NCBI GenBank assembly: GCA_034509425.1
Contig: JAVTVJ010000132.1
Span: forward strand, 2,749,470-2,813,469
DNA length: 64,000 bases
Source: Eopsaltria australis
Lineage: Eukaryota > Chordata > Aves > Passeriformes > Petroicidae
Direction of reading: 5' to 3'
Part shown: piece after piece, positions 36,530 through 50,800 of the stretch
Layout of the letters: the number at the start of each line of letters is the position of its first letter
Numbering within the stretch: position 1 is the first letter of the stretch
Notes under the pieces: model-generated
The model's input: only the letters and a program-made list of their open reading frames with translations
Database searches by the model: none
Told to the model about the DNA's origin: nothing
Position numbers and translations under genes: made by a program

Positions 36530-39500
36530 GTAAGTTAATATTGGCAATTCCAATTTAACACTTATGAATGAAAGTATGGCAGGCTAAGTGAAATTAAGGA
36601 ACAGCCACTGCTATTGTTTTGGCCAGTGCTCTTCCCTGCAAGCTCTATTTAATCCAATGAAAACCAGAGACCTCATCTGTTGAAAAAAACACGTGACTGG
36701 GCTGGTTCTGGGGAGAGGGGAGTGTTCTGGAAGAATTTAGAATTGTTGTATAACTAAAAATGCAGATTTTTAGCAGAAGTGTCTGTCACTAGCCCATTTG
36801 GGAAATATTCTTGTTGATTTCTTGGTGAGGTGGTATATTGAATGGTTGTAAGTTTTCAGGTGCATGTCAGTGTTAACAAATTCTATTAATAATTTAAAGT
36901 AAAAGGAAATATTTTATTAATGTCATCTGAAATCAATGCACAAAATTAAAACAAAGCATTCCCAATTGCATAACTAAGCTATGGGACATGGTTGGAGAAA
37001 ACAGGTATTTAATTTTTAGAATACATTGTTCATTTATTTTTAAACGTTTCATTTAAGCATAAAGGAAATCCTTTCAGGCTGTCATAATGAATATTTAATC
37101 TCTTCAGTGTCACATATAACTTTTATATAAACACACATAATTAGCTTTTAGCTTCAACTGAATGAATCTGGAGCTTACTAACAAATCTTCATGAGTGTGT
37201 ACAGGTAAACTGGGCTTTGCTGGTGGTATTAGTGGTGGTGAACTAAACAGAGGCAGGGCTTAGGCTCAGCTGCTGGTGCAGTGGGTATCTTCAGTGTTTA
37301 GTGCTAATGCACTAGTTTGTATAATTGTGTTCTGTTGCAGGCATAATTTTCCCTTGAATTTTCCCTTTTAGAGCTGCAGATTCAGGCTATACACCTGTGG
37401 CATGCCATGAACCAGAGGGGAGCTCCATGGGTCTCTACTGATGGATGTCACGCTGCAACCTTTGTCCCTAAAGTTGGTTGAAGAAACGCTGTAAGGTTTA
37501 ATGCAATGCTTTGGGGACATAAGACCAATTGCTATAAAATAATTCAGGCAAAACTGCTGTTGAATGCAAGAGAACTTTTTCCACATTAAGGTTTGGGGAT
37601 TAACTCTGTTACCATCGAAAATCTAAAGCCTAAAGTGTAGGGAATGGGGTGTCCTCACAAATAACTGAACATTAACCTACTTTTTCTGCAGCAAGCCACT
37701 GTGCTTGGTGTGAATACTGGGGGCCCATGTGGACCCCTCCTCTGGAAATATAAGGGCTTGAATGCAATGATGGATTTACCAGGGCAGGGAAGGGAGAACA
37801 GTCCTAGCATGTACCTTATAGGCAAGGCATATGCTCAGTGTCACATGCAGATCTGCTGTCACCACCGTGGCTGCATCCAGCCCAGGGAGCTTGTGTCTTT
37901 CCTGCACATATGGTCAGAGCTGAGTCCCAGGAGCTCATAATCATGGGATGTATACTTTTTTAAAGGGATGAATAGTTGTGCTTGGAAGCAATTTAATCAG
38001 CCTGATGAAAACACTCCTGGCTCAAAAGCTTAAAATTATACTGAAACAGAAACTGTAAGAACACTTTTGAAAAATGTTTTGTTACTGAGGCTGTTTGAAG
38101 ATGTAATGAATGTGAAAGAATCTTATTATATTTTAAATTCACTGGGTGGGAGCAGACCCAGCTACCTAAGCCTCCTACCTGTGAGCATCCGGTATCACCC
38201 TTTATGTGATAAACATTAATTCAAGCTAGTTGGGAATTTAGGAAAGTTACTGTGGGCTTTTTCAGCTGAAAGAGGCTCATTCTGCACTCACCAATACTTT
38301 ACAGATGCTAATCCATTTCCACAAAGCCTACAGCCTAGAGATTTTCCAAACTCTGCACAAGAGAAGGAGTGGGTAAAGAAAAACCTCTCCCAGTGCTTGT
38401 TGGTGGTGTAGGAAGTATAGAAGGATGTGTTACCTTATGGGACTATAGCTTCTTTTTTTCCTTTTGAAGAACTCGCCTGGCAATCTGGCATATAATGAAA
38501 AATAATGTCCAAACCTTTAAGTTTTGTGTGTACTGTTTTGTGAAAAAAATCCTGGGTTTACAGCCAGCTGAAAAGAATCTTGGTAATCCTGTTTTAGGAA
38601 TGAGAGTCCTAGCTGACACCACTACTTCATCTGTCATCTATCTTGGACGCTTTGCAGGGGCAGGAAAGAAGGGCTGAAGGCAGCTATTCAGTAGTTCACA
38701 TACCTAAAAGAGCAAATACTCTATAAAGAAACCCTCTCAGATTTTCACTTTTCCCCTTATATCATTGAGTCCTCTGAAATCCTGCACTGTACTCTTTCTA
38801 TACAATAGCCCTTGACAGAACTATATTGAAATTAATATTTATTTAATTATAAAGGACATTTGGATTTTAAGAGTACAGCACCGTGGGCATGTATTTAAAA
38901 ACATTATGCACAGGAAGTTATGAAACCTAAATTTTCCTTGAAAAAAATTGAAAACTGCTTAAGTTAGGAAATACTACATGAAATATATTAACTCCCATTG
39001 TTAGAAATTTTGAGGTGCACAAGTAAAATGAGTGCAGACAGGGTTCAGAATTAGATGGAATGAGATTATCAAGATAAGTAAATATAAGAAATGTAGAACT
39101 AAATACCTGTAAAACATCTGTGAGTCCCCAAGGAATGCAGCAGAGGTGAATATTTGAAAGATAATTCTAACTGATGGCAAGATGACAGCAAGTCATGCTT
39201 TAATAAATACATAACAGCAAATTAATATTCTACAACTTCAAAATCCTAACAAGAAGTTGGAGTCTGTGTGCTTGTGAAATGTAACAGTAATTTTTCCCGA
39301 TCGTATATGTGAACACACTGTGCTGCATTACCTGTTGTGTGTCCTTTAAATGATGAATGTGTTTGTCCCTCACAATCTCATGAGCATAATGATTTGTTTA
39401 CTTTTGTTCTCTTCCACTGCTAATCCATATTAAAAAGTTTAACCTAGTAAACAAAACCAAATCCAATCAAGCAAAGAGGTAATAAGTGTCTAAAAGCCTG

Positions 39501-42500
39501 AAGCTCGACTGGCTAACTAGACTGTTTGTCCCAACAATTTCTCAGTGGTACAATACTTTTTAAAATGTTATAACCTTTTAACAAACCTTTTTGCACATGC
39601 AAGAAAACACAAAACAGCAAAGTTGCTCCAGTGAGTCATTTAACCCATCCATTTCTTTTCCCTCCATTTAATAACAGATTATATTTCAATAACACTGTTG
39701 CCATAAACTGTTAAAGTGATATAAAACTCAGCATTAAAAAAACTCTTGAAATTGCTCTGATTTATCAGAGTCATAATCAGTTTTGAAAAATGTTTTGAGA
39801 TCTATACCGCAGTGATTTAACCTCGAATGAAAGTTCTTTTGGTTTTCAAGTGTTTGAGGTATGTCTTCTGAAAGCTTGATGTATTGAAATTCACTCAAGG
39901 TAAGGAGTTGCAATGCACTGGTTCCCAAACCGAGTGGAAAGAAGGTTTGATTTATTAGGATCTGATCCTGTGAATCATGTACCCACCTACAGCTTCATAG
40001 ATTAGGTTTTTGCAACTCTAGGTTCAAGCTGAGAATTTAATGAAACAGGATTTGATGAATTCTGTAATTCCTCTATCTGAAAATTAGGTTTCTATCCATT
40101 TTTTGGGAATAAAGGGATTTAATTTTCAGTTATCTCTCTTGCTATTTTTCTTTGCAATGTTTAGATTCTAAAAAGTTGATATTGAAACAAAAAGTTATGA
40201 TAAGGCTAATTTGTCAAAAAGCAAAGGACATAGAAATATTTTCTCTCTATTCTTGTCTTCCATGTCTTCATCCAAACTGAACAAAACTGTTTTCTACACC
40301 ATAATGGAATTATCACAATATTTACCACAAATAAAATTTTAATGACTGTACTTGTATTTATGTATTAGTAGTTTATTACCTTATTTCATATTGAAGTGTG
40401 TCAAAAATTATATAAACCTTTTAATATTATTTTTGCATTTCAAAATTCTGTATTACTAATATATGAACACTATTGATCTTCTAAGCACCCATTTGATTGG
40501 TAGTACAGCAATTGACACTTTTCTAATTACAGGGAGAGAGAGTGTTACTCAAGTCTATATAGGAGATCAGGAATTTATTTGCAATTTTACTTAAAAATAT
40601 TTTTCAAGAAAGATGCAAATGTTGCAATACTCTGTTAAGGACATAAACAAAAGCTTGAAAAATTTTAATTAGAACATTTTTAAACATGTGATAACAATTT
40701 CTAAGAGTTAATTTCTAAGCAAAAATTTAAAGCTACACAAAATTTAAGAGGAAACTACAGAACTGGGATTGAAAAGTAATAACAGAAAGGAGAAATGTGA
40801 ATCAAAGAGGGTCTAAGAGAATAATATGTGAATTACTTCACAGCAAAATAATAATTGCTCCATTTGATGTGTTTACAGGATGGAGTGAGAAGGGTGAGAA
40901 ATAAGATCAGGTACATTTGCCTGCTGACTAAGACTGCAGGCTGCAGTAGAACAAGTGAAGATAATGTGTTATATGTGCTTTTTATGATCCAGTTTTCTGA
41001 CAATCAGTTTATTCTATATGCACTATGACACCACTACTGATATACACAACCCCAGAGAATATCCTCACTATAATTTGGGATGTGCTGGCTATGAGAAGGA
41101 ATTCAATTCAATTGTATATACAGGATAAATGTTCAAACCTGGGTTAGTATTAAAAGCCAGATTTGTTTATCCCATGTAGCATCAGGTTATTCTTACGTCA
41201 GTCTTAACAGAAAGAGCTCAATACATGCAGTGTAAATCTACATTTCCCCTTTTTTTTTTAATCTAATGAAAATATACATCTATGAAATATGACTCAACCA
41301 TATATGAGGGCACAGAAAAGCAAAGTGTTATTAAATATGTATACTACTGACTTAATTATAGGAGTTAAGGGGAAACTTGAGAAAACTAGGATTTTTTGGT
41401 ATGTTTTTCTTCTCCTTAATCTAATCAGACAACACTTAAAGCCCAAGAGATACATAAACTTCAGTAACTAGTTATATTAAACCTGTGTTTACTTAGATGA
41501 TTTGTATGAGATAAATAAGTAATTACCCAAAGGACATTAAAAAATGGAATATATGAGACTGCATGTGAGCAAGCTAACACAAAGCAGAAAGCTTGACTGG
41601 TGCATATTTAATAAGAAGAATTCCCTGTGCTTTTATATCCTCTACCATTCTATAGAAGTCCTTATATCACCTTTATCACCATAGTAACTCAGAACTTTGC
41701 AGTCTTCTTCTATTCATCATATTATTTCATCAGTTTAGTAAAGGATAAAGGGTTTCCCTGATTATCCACTATTTGGTACCCTGCCTTGTGGGCATCTTGC
41801 TGAGAAGTATTGTGAATAATGTAATAATTCAGCAATTTTCTACAACAAACAAAAAGTGATTCCTGGTTTATGCTACTGTATTATCAATTTGTTACTTCAT
41901 CATAATATTCAAAAGTTAATTAATCATCAGAACTTAGGATCTTTTAAATGCTTGATAAACATTTCTATAGCCTTCTGAGTTTGAAGAACCAATTATTATG
42001 GTCATAAGCTCTGCATAGGTTGAAGACTGACTCTAAATTGTCAAAACACAGCATTCAGAAGAGACAGCATTATTTAGGTTTACTAGAGGGTATTTTTTTC
42101 TGTCTTCCTCTATTATAGTACTCCCAAAAGGAGCAAAGCTTCCAAAAATGCGTGCTTTGTAGCCCCAGTTTACTTTACTATTAAAATATAACAGACTGGA
42201 AAGAATAAGTAGGTATTTTCATGTACATCCATTTAAGGTACCCTTTCAGCTACTGTATGAAATTAAATAAATATTTAGTTACTTACGTGAATAAGTTAAA
42301 AGGAAAGAGAATTTGCAGTTAACTAGTTCCATACAAATAGGAGTAGCAAAGATTATATCAGTGACTAAAACCAGTTTTATAGACTGGACTAAAAAAATTT
42401 AGGATATTTGCCTCTCATTTAATTTTTTTTCCAAGATACCACCTTCACGGCTTCTAAATATGCATTTGGCTTACTTTTATTTATTCATACTAAAGCAGTG

Positions 42501-45392
42501 TGCTGAGAGGCTTTGCCAAAGAACTTGAGTTTATCTGCATGAATGCATACATATTACTGCTTTGAAACTAAGCTGACATTTCTAGGGTCTGATCCTTCAA
42601 GCGCAGACTGTATGTACATGTGCCCTAGCTTTTACCTAACATTGCAAAATACTCTTCTCCTGTGCTACAATATGTCAGCTTGATCCAAAGAAGTGTTTTT
42701 ATTCTGAATGCAAGTTTCCAAAGCACACATTTTGATGTGTTTTTATTCTTAATAGAACTTACTTTTTTCTATACAGTTTCCCTTAAGGGTACTAACAAAA
42801 CCTTGGACAATTTTTTTTTTTTCAACTGTAAAGTACTATTAGTACATCAACTGATATCTGGTCCTACTAAACCTTGCCATAATAAATTTAATTGAAGTAA
42901 ATATGCTATCTTCAATCCATTTAAACAAGTGTCATTACTTTTGCAGTTTCACTCCCTTAATCTCAACCTTGATCTGTGCTTTCTCAAATGAGAAAGGCAA
43001 GGTACAAATAAAAGAGTACAAATTTAATCTCACAGTTGATCAGCCAGGAGCTGCAGTGACCAGCTCATGGGATGTGTGACTCTCTGTGCTGATCAGCAGC
43101 TTGGGTGGGGCCTGAGCCATTGGTTAATTCAGCCTGACAAAGCTTCAGGGTCTGATTTGTGGATTTGAAAACACGAGATGAGGAGTAACTGGAGCAAGTT
43201 AAGTTGTTCACTATGCCTAAAGACTTGCTGTGGTATTTCCTGCAAATAAAGAGTTAAACACTTCTGGTCTGGATAGATGAACCTAACATTTACAGAAGCC
43301 TATTTATCCAGCGCTGCAGGCTCAGTGATTCTTTCTTCTGTCTTGCCTCACAAGGCATTTATATGCCTTCTCCACTGTAGAGACTTTACCAAGCAAAGGT
43401 TCTCCACCAAGATCACAGATTTTCTTTTCCAACCTCCTCTGATTACTGTCTCCTTACTCACCTAACAGTTGAGCATGATTAAGCACTAATGAAGAAAAGG
43501 AAATGTTCCAGCACAAGATTCTTGAGAACAGTTGCTGTTTAGTTTTACCAACAGATAAAGCTGATTTAGCCAAAGGAACAAAGAGACAGAAATAAGCCCA
43601 AGTTATATACATGTAAACTTCCTTTAAAATATCCAGTGCTCTTTATGTATTAGTCAGTCCTGTCTTGGCCCTGTTTTGAGCTTAGCTCCATAAGCTTGCT
43701 CTAGCTGTAGAAGTTCTGATTCTATCTAAGCACAATGGCAATAATTGAGGTGGGCTCAAGTGTTACAGGGCCAACAGTAATGAAAGAACACTGATTCCAG
43801 TTCTCCTGACCACACAGAGCAAACCTCTCTAGAGATTCTGATTCAGCGAGGGTGCCAATAATGAATGCAGTGTAGCTCTTCTGTTCCTAGCAGCACATGA
43901 GAAAGGACCCTTTCAGACTGTGACTGAATAATAAACAAACTAGAAAGTTAAAGTTCTACAGTCTTAAAAAAAAAACTTTCCCAAACAGTTGCCAGAAAAG
44001 CTTCCATTTTGGGGAAGGTTGATGTGAATTGCAATTATTTATAATTTTGTACAGAATGCAGTTTTTAGAAACTCCAAGTCTTAGCTGCTTGTATCAGGAA
44101 GTGAGTCAGTTTTGGTCTGCTTTGATTACTTGGCAAGCTCATATCCCCTTGCTGTTACGTACATTTTAGTTTGCATGTCCACCACTGGAACGTGAATATG
44201 ATTATGTTTGGCCCAGTAGGTTCATGTCTTTTAGAACTATAACATTACTTCACTTGAGCAGTTATTAGGGCTGCAGAGATGTAACTACAATTGCTAAATG
44301 GGATAATGCAAAATGAATGAAGTGAGAGAACCCCTGGAGGCTTCTTGATGTTTACTCTTTCAAGTAATGCACTCCGCTAAGTCTGTCAGCTCATCACAAC
44401 AGAGAATTATTTAGGGAACTGTGTGAACAGTATTGCTTCACAAGTCTTACAGCCACCCAGAATATAAAGTGTGTATTATACAATGCAACTCATAAATAGA
44501 CATTTCCCTGTTTTCTGCAAACCACTCTCACTACATTGGCTTGTCTCATCACAGCAGAGAAAATGCAAAGACGTAAAGTAACAGCACACTGTTGCTGCTG
44601 TTTGCTATTTGCAAACTATTTACAGGTATAAGGAAAGTCAAATTACTAGGCTCATTATGACTTACATTCTTCTGAGGATATCTGAGGATAGACTAAGATG
44701 GTGACATATCATTCTTACACAGTATCTTTTAATAGGTCAGCCACAGTAATGCTACTGCTTAATGTTGCTACATGGTTTAACTCTGAATATATTTATACAA
44801 AAATAATTATCTCACAGCATTATAGGTGTATGAGACATATGTTACAACTTAAGGATGTGCAATCCTCATGAAACCATTAAGATCACTTGCAGGAAGAACT
44901 GGCACCATTCTTTTGTAGAATTTTTACACATATGCTTAAAAGACCCCCATACAGTACTATCTATTGCTAATGGAATAGAAATATATTTTTGAAGTGAACA
45001 GAATAGAAATATATATTTATCTATATATTTGTATAGAAATATATGATTTAATAGCAATAGAGCAATCTTTATTTTTATTATAAAGGCTAATAATCCCTCC
45101 AAAATAAAGGAAGATCAAGGCACTTTTTCTAGAACTCTTCTTCACTCCAAGGCCAGGTGGAACAAGAAGTATACATCAATTCCTCCCCTGAACAGGGAGC
45201 AACTCCTGATGTTCAGTAAGAGGAGGAGGCAATAGGGAGCCATGGAGCAGCCTGGGACCCTCCAGGGTGTAGTATGACAGAAGAGCTATGCATGTGCCAT
45301 GGCACAGCAAATGAAGCCAGTAACATTTTCCAGGACACACAGAGGCAGCTCCACCCTGATCTCTGGACTAGCAGGAAGCAGAACCTCCTCTG
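36530..45392. other. Unassigned AT-rich noncoding DNA
   Basis: This is nearly 9 kb without a recognisable gene, RNA gene or transposon. Open frames are short and anonymous. A 10-bp exact tandem duplication (tctgaggata) lies at 44671-44690. Repeated aatagaaatatat units lie near 44980-45050. The section is notably free of visible CR1, which would fit a conserved noncoding block but does not prove one. Confidence 0.55.
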
Positions 45393-45520
45393 ATCACAGA
45401 ATCCCAGAAACCCCAAATGGGTCAAGTTGGAAGGATCCACAGTGGGTCATCTGGTCCAACCCCCCTGCTCAAGCAGGTTACAGACAAACATTCCTAAGGA
45501 TTGTCTTCTTCCAGTCACAG
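45393..45520 (-). mobile_element. CR1 LINE 3' end fragment, reverse
   Basis: The stretch starts with the reverse CR1 tail (atcacagaatcccagaaacccc) and continues with gggtcaagttggaaggatccacagtgggtcatctggtccaacccccctgctcaagcagg, which closely matches one CR1 3' UTR subfamily. The match fades after about 45520 (ggattgtcttcttccag). Confidence 0.9.
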
Positions 45521-45699
45521 CTATCAACACTGATCTTTTAAATGTAGAATTTGGGCAACAATGGCCTTCACACCATCTCAAATTTTACATGTTAAAGCCT
45601 ACACACTGTGAACAGAAAGTGAGAAGAAAAGGTGACTTTTGTGACTGTGGTTTAAGGAGATAGAGGTCATAAAATCCTCTTCTTTTTAAAAATTGGAAT

Positions 45700-45880
45700 A
45701 AAACATTGGAACAAGCTGCTTAGAAAGCTTATACAGTCTCCATTCTTGGAGATTTTCAATACCTACTTGGACAATGTCTTGAGCAACTCCAATTTAATAT
45801 TGACCCTGCTATAAGGAGATGAGCCTGGATGATTTTATGAGATTCTTTCTCACATAAATGCTTCAGTGGTCCTATGATTT
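45700..45880 (+). mobile_element. CR1 LINE 3' end fragment
   Basis: Diverged matches in CR1 order are acattggaacaagctgcttagaaag, cagtctccattcttggagattttcaa, ccttggacaatgtcttgagcaactcc-like, and ttgaccctgct. It ends in a decayed tail, cttcagtggtcctatgatttt. It appears to belong to a subfamily close to the fragments at 45393 and 53420, and it is older than those at 15523 and 19484. Confidence 0.8.
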
Positions 45881-47746
45881 TTTGGGTCAGACAGGCTTCC
45901 TGTAAGCCTTACTTTTACATTTGGCACCAATTACAGATGAAAATAACTCAGTCTTGTCAATGTGTCTTTTACTGGATCAGACAAGGGAGGAATGAGGGAC
46001 TGGGGTTATAGCTTTTTGGCTGGAGGATGGAAGTACAGGTAAAGCTGCACTCTGCTGAAGTCTTGCAATGAAAATTTTACCTTTGAAAATAAATCCACAG
46101 ATTCCAGAATTATTTCAGGTTCACAGGAATGAACCTGATGTAGAGAGTTAGAGCACAGTGCCAGGAATGTTATTGTTTCCATTTTCTCCTGAACCATTGC
46201 ATGGAAGGGACAACATATGCCATAACTGGTGTCTGTCTCTTCTCCCAAGACTCCAACATGCTCATTTTGAAACAACTGGAATCAGAGACTTTGACGTCAG
46301 TGTCACAGTGGAAAAATGTACAGATTACTATTTCCTTACTTTTGTTTGACTGCTGTTACTGTAATTCTTTCCTTTCACTTATATCTTATTCCAGTGATGT
46401 GTCTGAGAACAAACTGTTAATGTACTTACATGCTCTGGGTGACAAAGCTCCACTGTGAAGCAGTCAGTTTGGTAGTCTATGTTTAGCATTGCTGTGGTTA
46501 TTTATTATTTATTCCCATCTCATCATCCTATTACAGGCAATAAATATATAAAATTGCAGAGCCTGATGTGTTCCTTGCCTGTCCCCAAAGTCAATACAGT
46601 CAAAATCATATCCAGGTGAATGATGAAATATTAAAATAAATATGCAACAAGCACCCATAGGAAAACCTACTTCAGTCCTGTGTTCAGACAGAGGAGGCAT
46701 TCCCTGATGAAAAAGCTTCTTAGCGTCAGACTTCGTTGCTGTTGACATGTTTTGGGGGAATGAAGATGTTTAATTCAAATGTGCAGAGGAAACCATAACC
46801 TAAGCATTTATTTTTTCCTGCCTCTAAAGGAAAACCAGGAAACTACAAGCCTGCTTTCCCAGGTAGAGTAAGTGTAGTTTACATGCTTCTTTCATACGTG
46901 GCATTATTCCTCACTCCCCTCTTTTTCCCTTCCACTGACAAAAAGGACTCTTGTCTTCATTTATTCTCTCTTCACATACTTTACTTTTCCAGGTCTATTA
47001 TATATTTCCTAACTCTTGTTTATCTAGGCGACTTATAAGAACTTCCTTAAATAAACTTATTTTTTTCATGTCTTGATACTGAATATATTAGTCTCACAAT
47101 GACTCTGTGAAGTGAAAAATTACTATAATTCTCAACTAGGAAACTTGGGCACCAATCCTAAAAAATAACAGAGCTGCCTGGGGTAGGACTTGGTTATATA
47201 AATCAATGAGAAGATTTTAACGTCTCTTCTTCCACAGAAGACCTCAGTCATCAAATAATAGTTTATTCCATGGGGATCTGAGTGAAGAAAGGAGATGCAA
47301 TCCAAACCTCCTCTGGAAGCTGTGCAGCTATTTAGAAAATAATGTCCCTGGATCATGGAAAGCACAGCAAAGTCCTCTATGCTTAAGCAAAGAATGCTTA
47401 AGGATCTCAGGCCTTCCTGTTCAGTGCAGATTCCTCTTATGAGATGAGAGAGGTCCATTACCTGTAGCATTTTTAATGCATGGGACACTGGTTTCTCTAC
47501 CTTTGCAGTTTCCTGTGGCTCCTTTCAGCTTCCTCTGGCTCCTGCTCCCTGTCAATAATGTGATGGTACTATCTTACCCTGTGTCACTCTTTCAGCTCAA
47601 TGTCTAGAGCCTGGGACAGCCCTGGTAGAGTACAAATAAATAATAATAGAATCTACAGACTGTACCTGTTCTTGTCCTCAAGGCATTGTCCCATGACCCT
47701 TCAGTCTCTTGCTAAATGAATTCAAGGAAAAGCATTTTTCTCTGGC
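45881..47746. other. Unassigned noncoding DNA
   Basis: No gene was recognised. An imperfect 20-bp tandem duplication (ttcctstggctcctkyyhsc) lies at 47510-47549. Confidence 0.55.
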
Positions 47747-47808
47747 AAAAAACCCCAACCAACCAACCAAACCCCACAATGAAAAACCAAAAACACCCAA
47801 ACCAAACC
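47747..47808. repeat. A/C-rich simple repeat, (AACC)n-like
   Basis: Aaaaaaccccaaccaaccaaccaaacccc and following aaaccaaaaacacccaaaccaaacc form an imperfect AACC/AAAC tract with no G on the plus strand except one break near 47779. Confidence 0.75.
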
Positions 47809-50800
47809 TGAGCTATGGAATGACTGAAATTGCTATATTCATAATGAAGTCTCTGTTTAACATTGATATAAACCCAAAATTTGGATAACCTAGAATATTA
47901 GAAGATTTTTTAAAAGATTCCATGCTGTTGCTTAAAAATTTAGAAAGTTCCTTCTGTAAGTACACTATGCCACCACAGTGCAGAGAACATGAATGACTTC
48001 CACTGCTTTCCAGATTGCATAACAGTTGTTTTTGTCTTCTGATAAAAAACACACAGAGCTTGCAAGGAGAGATTCAAAACTGTAATATATGACATCAAGT
48101 CAAATGTTTCACATATTTAAAACATGGTCAAATCTAAGGAAGCAAAACCATCAAAACATCTCTGGCACCACCTACAGAAGTAATTCAGTATTAGCTTTAA
48201 AGATTTTCTGTCGAAGAAAAAAAAACTTAAAGACAGAAAATTGAAGAGGAGTATCCCCCTCCCCCAATAAATAAATAAATAAATAAATAAACAAAGAATT
48301 TCAGGAACTAGAATTATATAGATACTCAGCCCCCTACTGATGAAGTGCTGCTTATTAGTAGCTGCTATGCTTTCCATGCAGCATATTCAAACTTCAGAGT
48401 GTGCTTACATGCCTGTGAATGTTCTCCAGGAAATGATTAAGGGACAAGATACAATCTGTAATGTGGGAAAATCAGTTTTTACTGTGAAAGATTTACTTTC
48501 TAGTACTGGAAGACTACATATATAGCTTAATCACATCTTCACAGCTGGATTTTTGAATAGAGCCTCATTAAACTGGATAAATATACACCATATTGTTGTG
48601 TATGCTTTTGGTTTTTTCATCAGCATCAAGATAACTTTGGTACAGAAGAATGCTGTTTCATTATATCCACTCCAGCTGTGCTCTTCTTCCAAAGTCCTAG
48701 CACTTGCCAAATATAAAACTTAGCACTTGCTCACAGCAGTAAGTTGGAAAAGTTTGATGGAATGAAAGATAATATGAGAACAGAGTAGGTAAGGGAAAGG
48801 ATAAAATGAACTTTAGAATGTGGAGAAAATTTTGGGCACAAATATTTTTCATCTCTTTGCTATTCACTAAGGGTGCTGTGCTTATTACCATAAACAAAAT
48901 AGACACTACTGAGTCCCCATAACAACAAAAGGAAAAAAAAACCTTTTGACAAAAATGACAGACTACAGCAGAAAATCCCATATAACATCATTATGGTTGT
49001 GCCAAAAGGCACAGAAAGAGCAGGTTATACAGCTGATACTGTTCTCAGAGCCCTATGAGAAAAGTGTTTCACAGTAACAGTGATCTGAAAAGCTCAGTAC
49101 GATCTTGTGCTTTAAGTATGGGTATAAATCTTAGTGAAAAAAATCAAATAATGAGCTCAGTGATGTTAAAGACAAAATATCTCTTTAATTTCATCAGGGT
49201 CAGATTTCATTTGTGGATTTCTTAGAGGTAAAACAGGTATTTTCATGTCTTCCAGACACAGGGCCTTGGCACAGCTGTGGAAGCAGGAGTCAGTGGAAAC
49301 TCTTAGGGGTTTGCAGTCCCAAAGGACCCAGCTGCTGGGCTGGATGCCCTGGAGGCAGCCAGAGCACTGCTGAGACCAACACCTGCCTGGCAGGTCTGGT
49401 TTACCCTTTGAACTGTCTGTGCTTAGCTGTATCAAGTGTGCAGCATCTCTGTGTCAGGTTGGGCACCTCATTGGGCACTTAAGAAAAGAAACAAGGTTTG
49501 AATACACTTACGGAGTACCTTAGCCAAAATCTCTGGTTTTCAAGATGTTTTATATTTTGCCAGCTAGCACTTTTATCCCCGAACAAACTGTGTAGTCTCC
49601 AGGTAGGTATAAGATTCAACAGAATTGCTGGCTATAGTCATATTTAAGTTTTTTACAATTTTTATGAGTATATAAAATGTCTATAAGCATTCTTTATTGA
49701 TACTCTTTATTGAAAATAACTCCCTGATGAAATAATTTCAGTTGATTGCACTGATGTAACTCAGAAGGAAATTAAACTTGCGGCTGATTTTACATCGTTG
49801 CATTTCCTCACAGATTTTTCTTTTTACCTAAAACAAATTATATGTAACCATTACATTTTGAATTGAATGAGTAATTATTAAACTGGAGATTGTTATGATC
49901 CCATTAAAATAAGCCTATTCTTGTAATAAAAGCCATGATTCACTGTTCACAAGTGAGTTTAGACCACTGACGTTAAATGCTAATCCTTCCGCCAAACCAG
50001 AGCTAGAATGATTTTCTCCGTGAGCTGCAATGCCAAATTCCAGTAAACAAACCATTTAAGCAGTGTAGCGGTCTCACAAATATCAATAACTAGTGAGACC
50101 AAGTCCCATATTTTCACAGAGGGCATTGGAGAGTGTATAATCCCATTCAGAGTGCGGGGAAGCAAAGGAGAGCTGGAGCTGATGGACTGCAGGGTGCTAT
50201 CCAGGAAGAATCCAGTTTCATGTCATGGAAACAAGGGTGGGAAACGAAGGGCATGACAGCCTCGTTTGTCAGCGGGTTCTTCCAGGTGCAGCATGTCACA
50301 TTTTTACCAAAAGGAACATGCTTTTTTTTGTGGGTGAACAGTTGAGTACTAGTGACATTATCTCCTGCTGCCCAAAAAAACCCAAAAACAAAAACCCCAA
50401 ACAAATGTGTTGAATGACTGTAATGGAAAAACAAATATGGAAAAGCTTATCTCTCGTCTATTTTCAGTTTATTTACTTTGTACATTTCATAGTACTTTTG
50501 ATAATCTCATTTTCACTTTCTTCTCTAAATTAGTATGTTTTCTCTCTTCTTGAGGGAGAAAAGTTTATGTCAATCAGGCCTTAGTTATCTACTCTATTTT
50601 ATTATGTCCACAGCAGCTATTGTTACTTATTCTGGATTTATCTAGTGTATGTAAGGTCAAAACAAAAAATTGCTGGTGAAATTGCAATTTCTTTCATAAT
50701 AAGAAGTTTTTTTAGAGAATAAGTCAGTTTTGCATGCTCTAGGTGGGTTTCATTCAATTAGTTTGACATGTCAATTAATATGGGCCACATAGCAGGTTTT

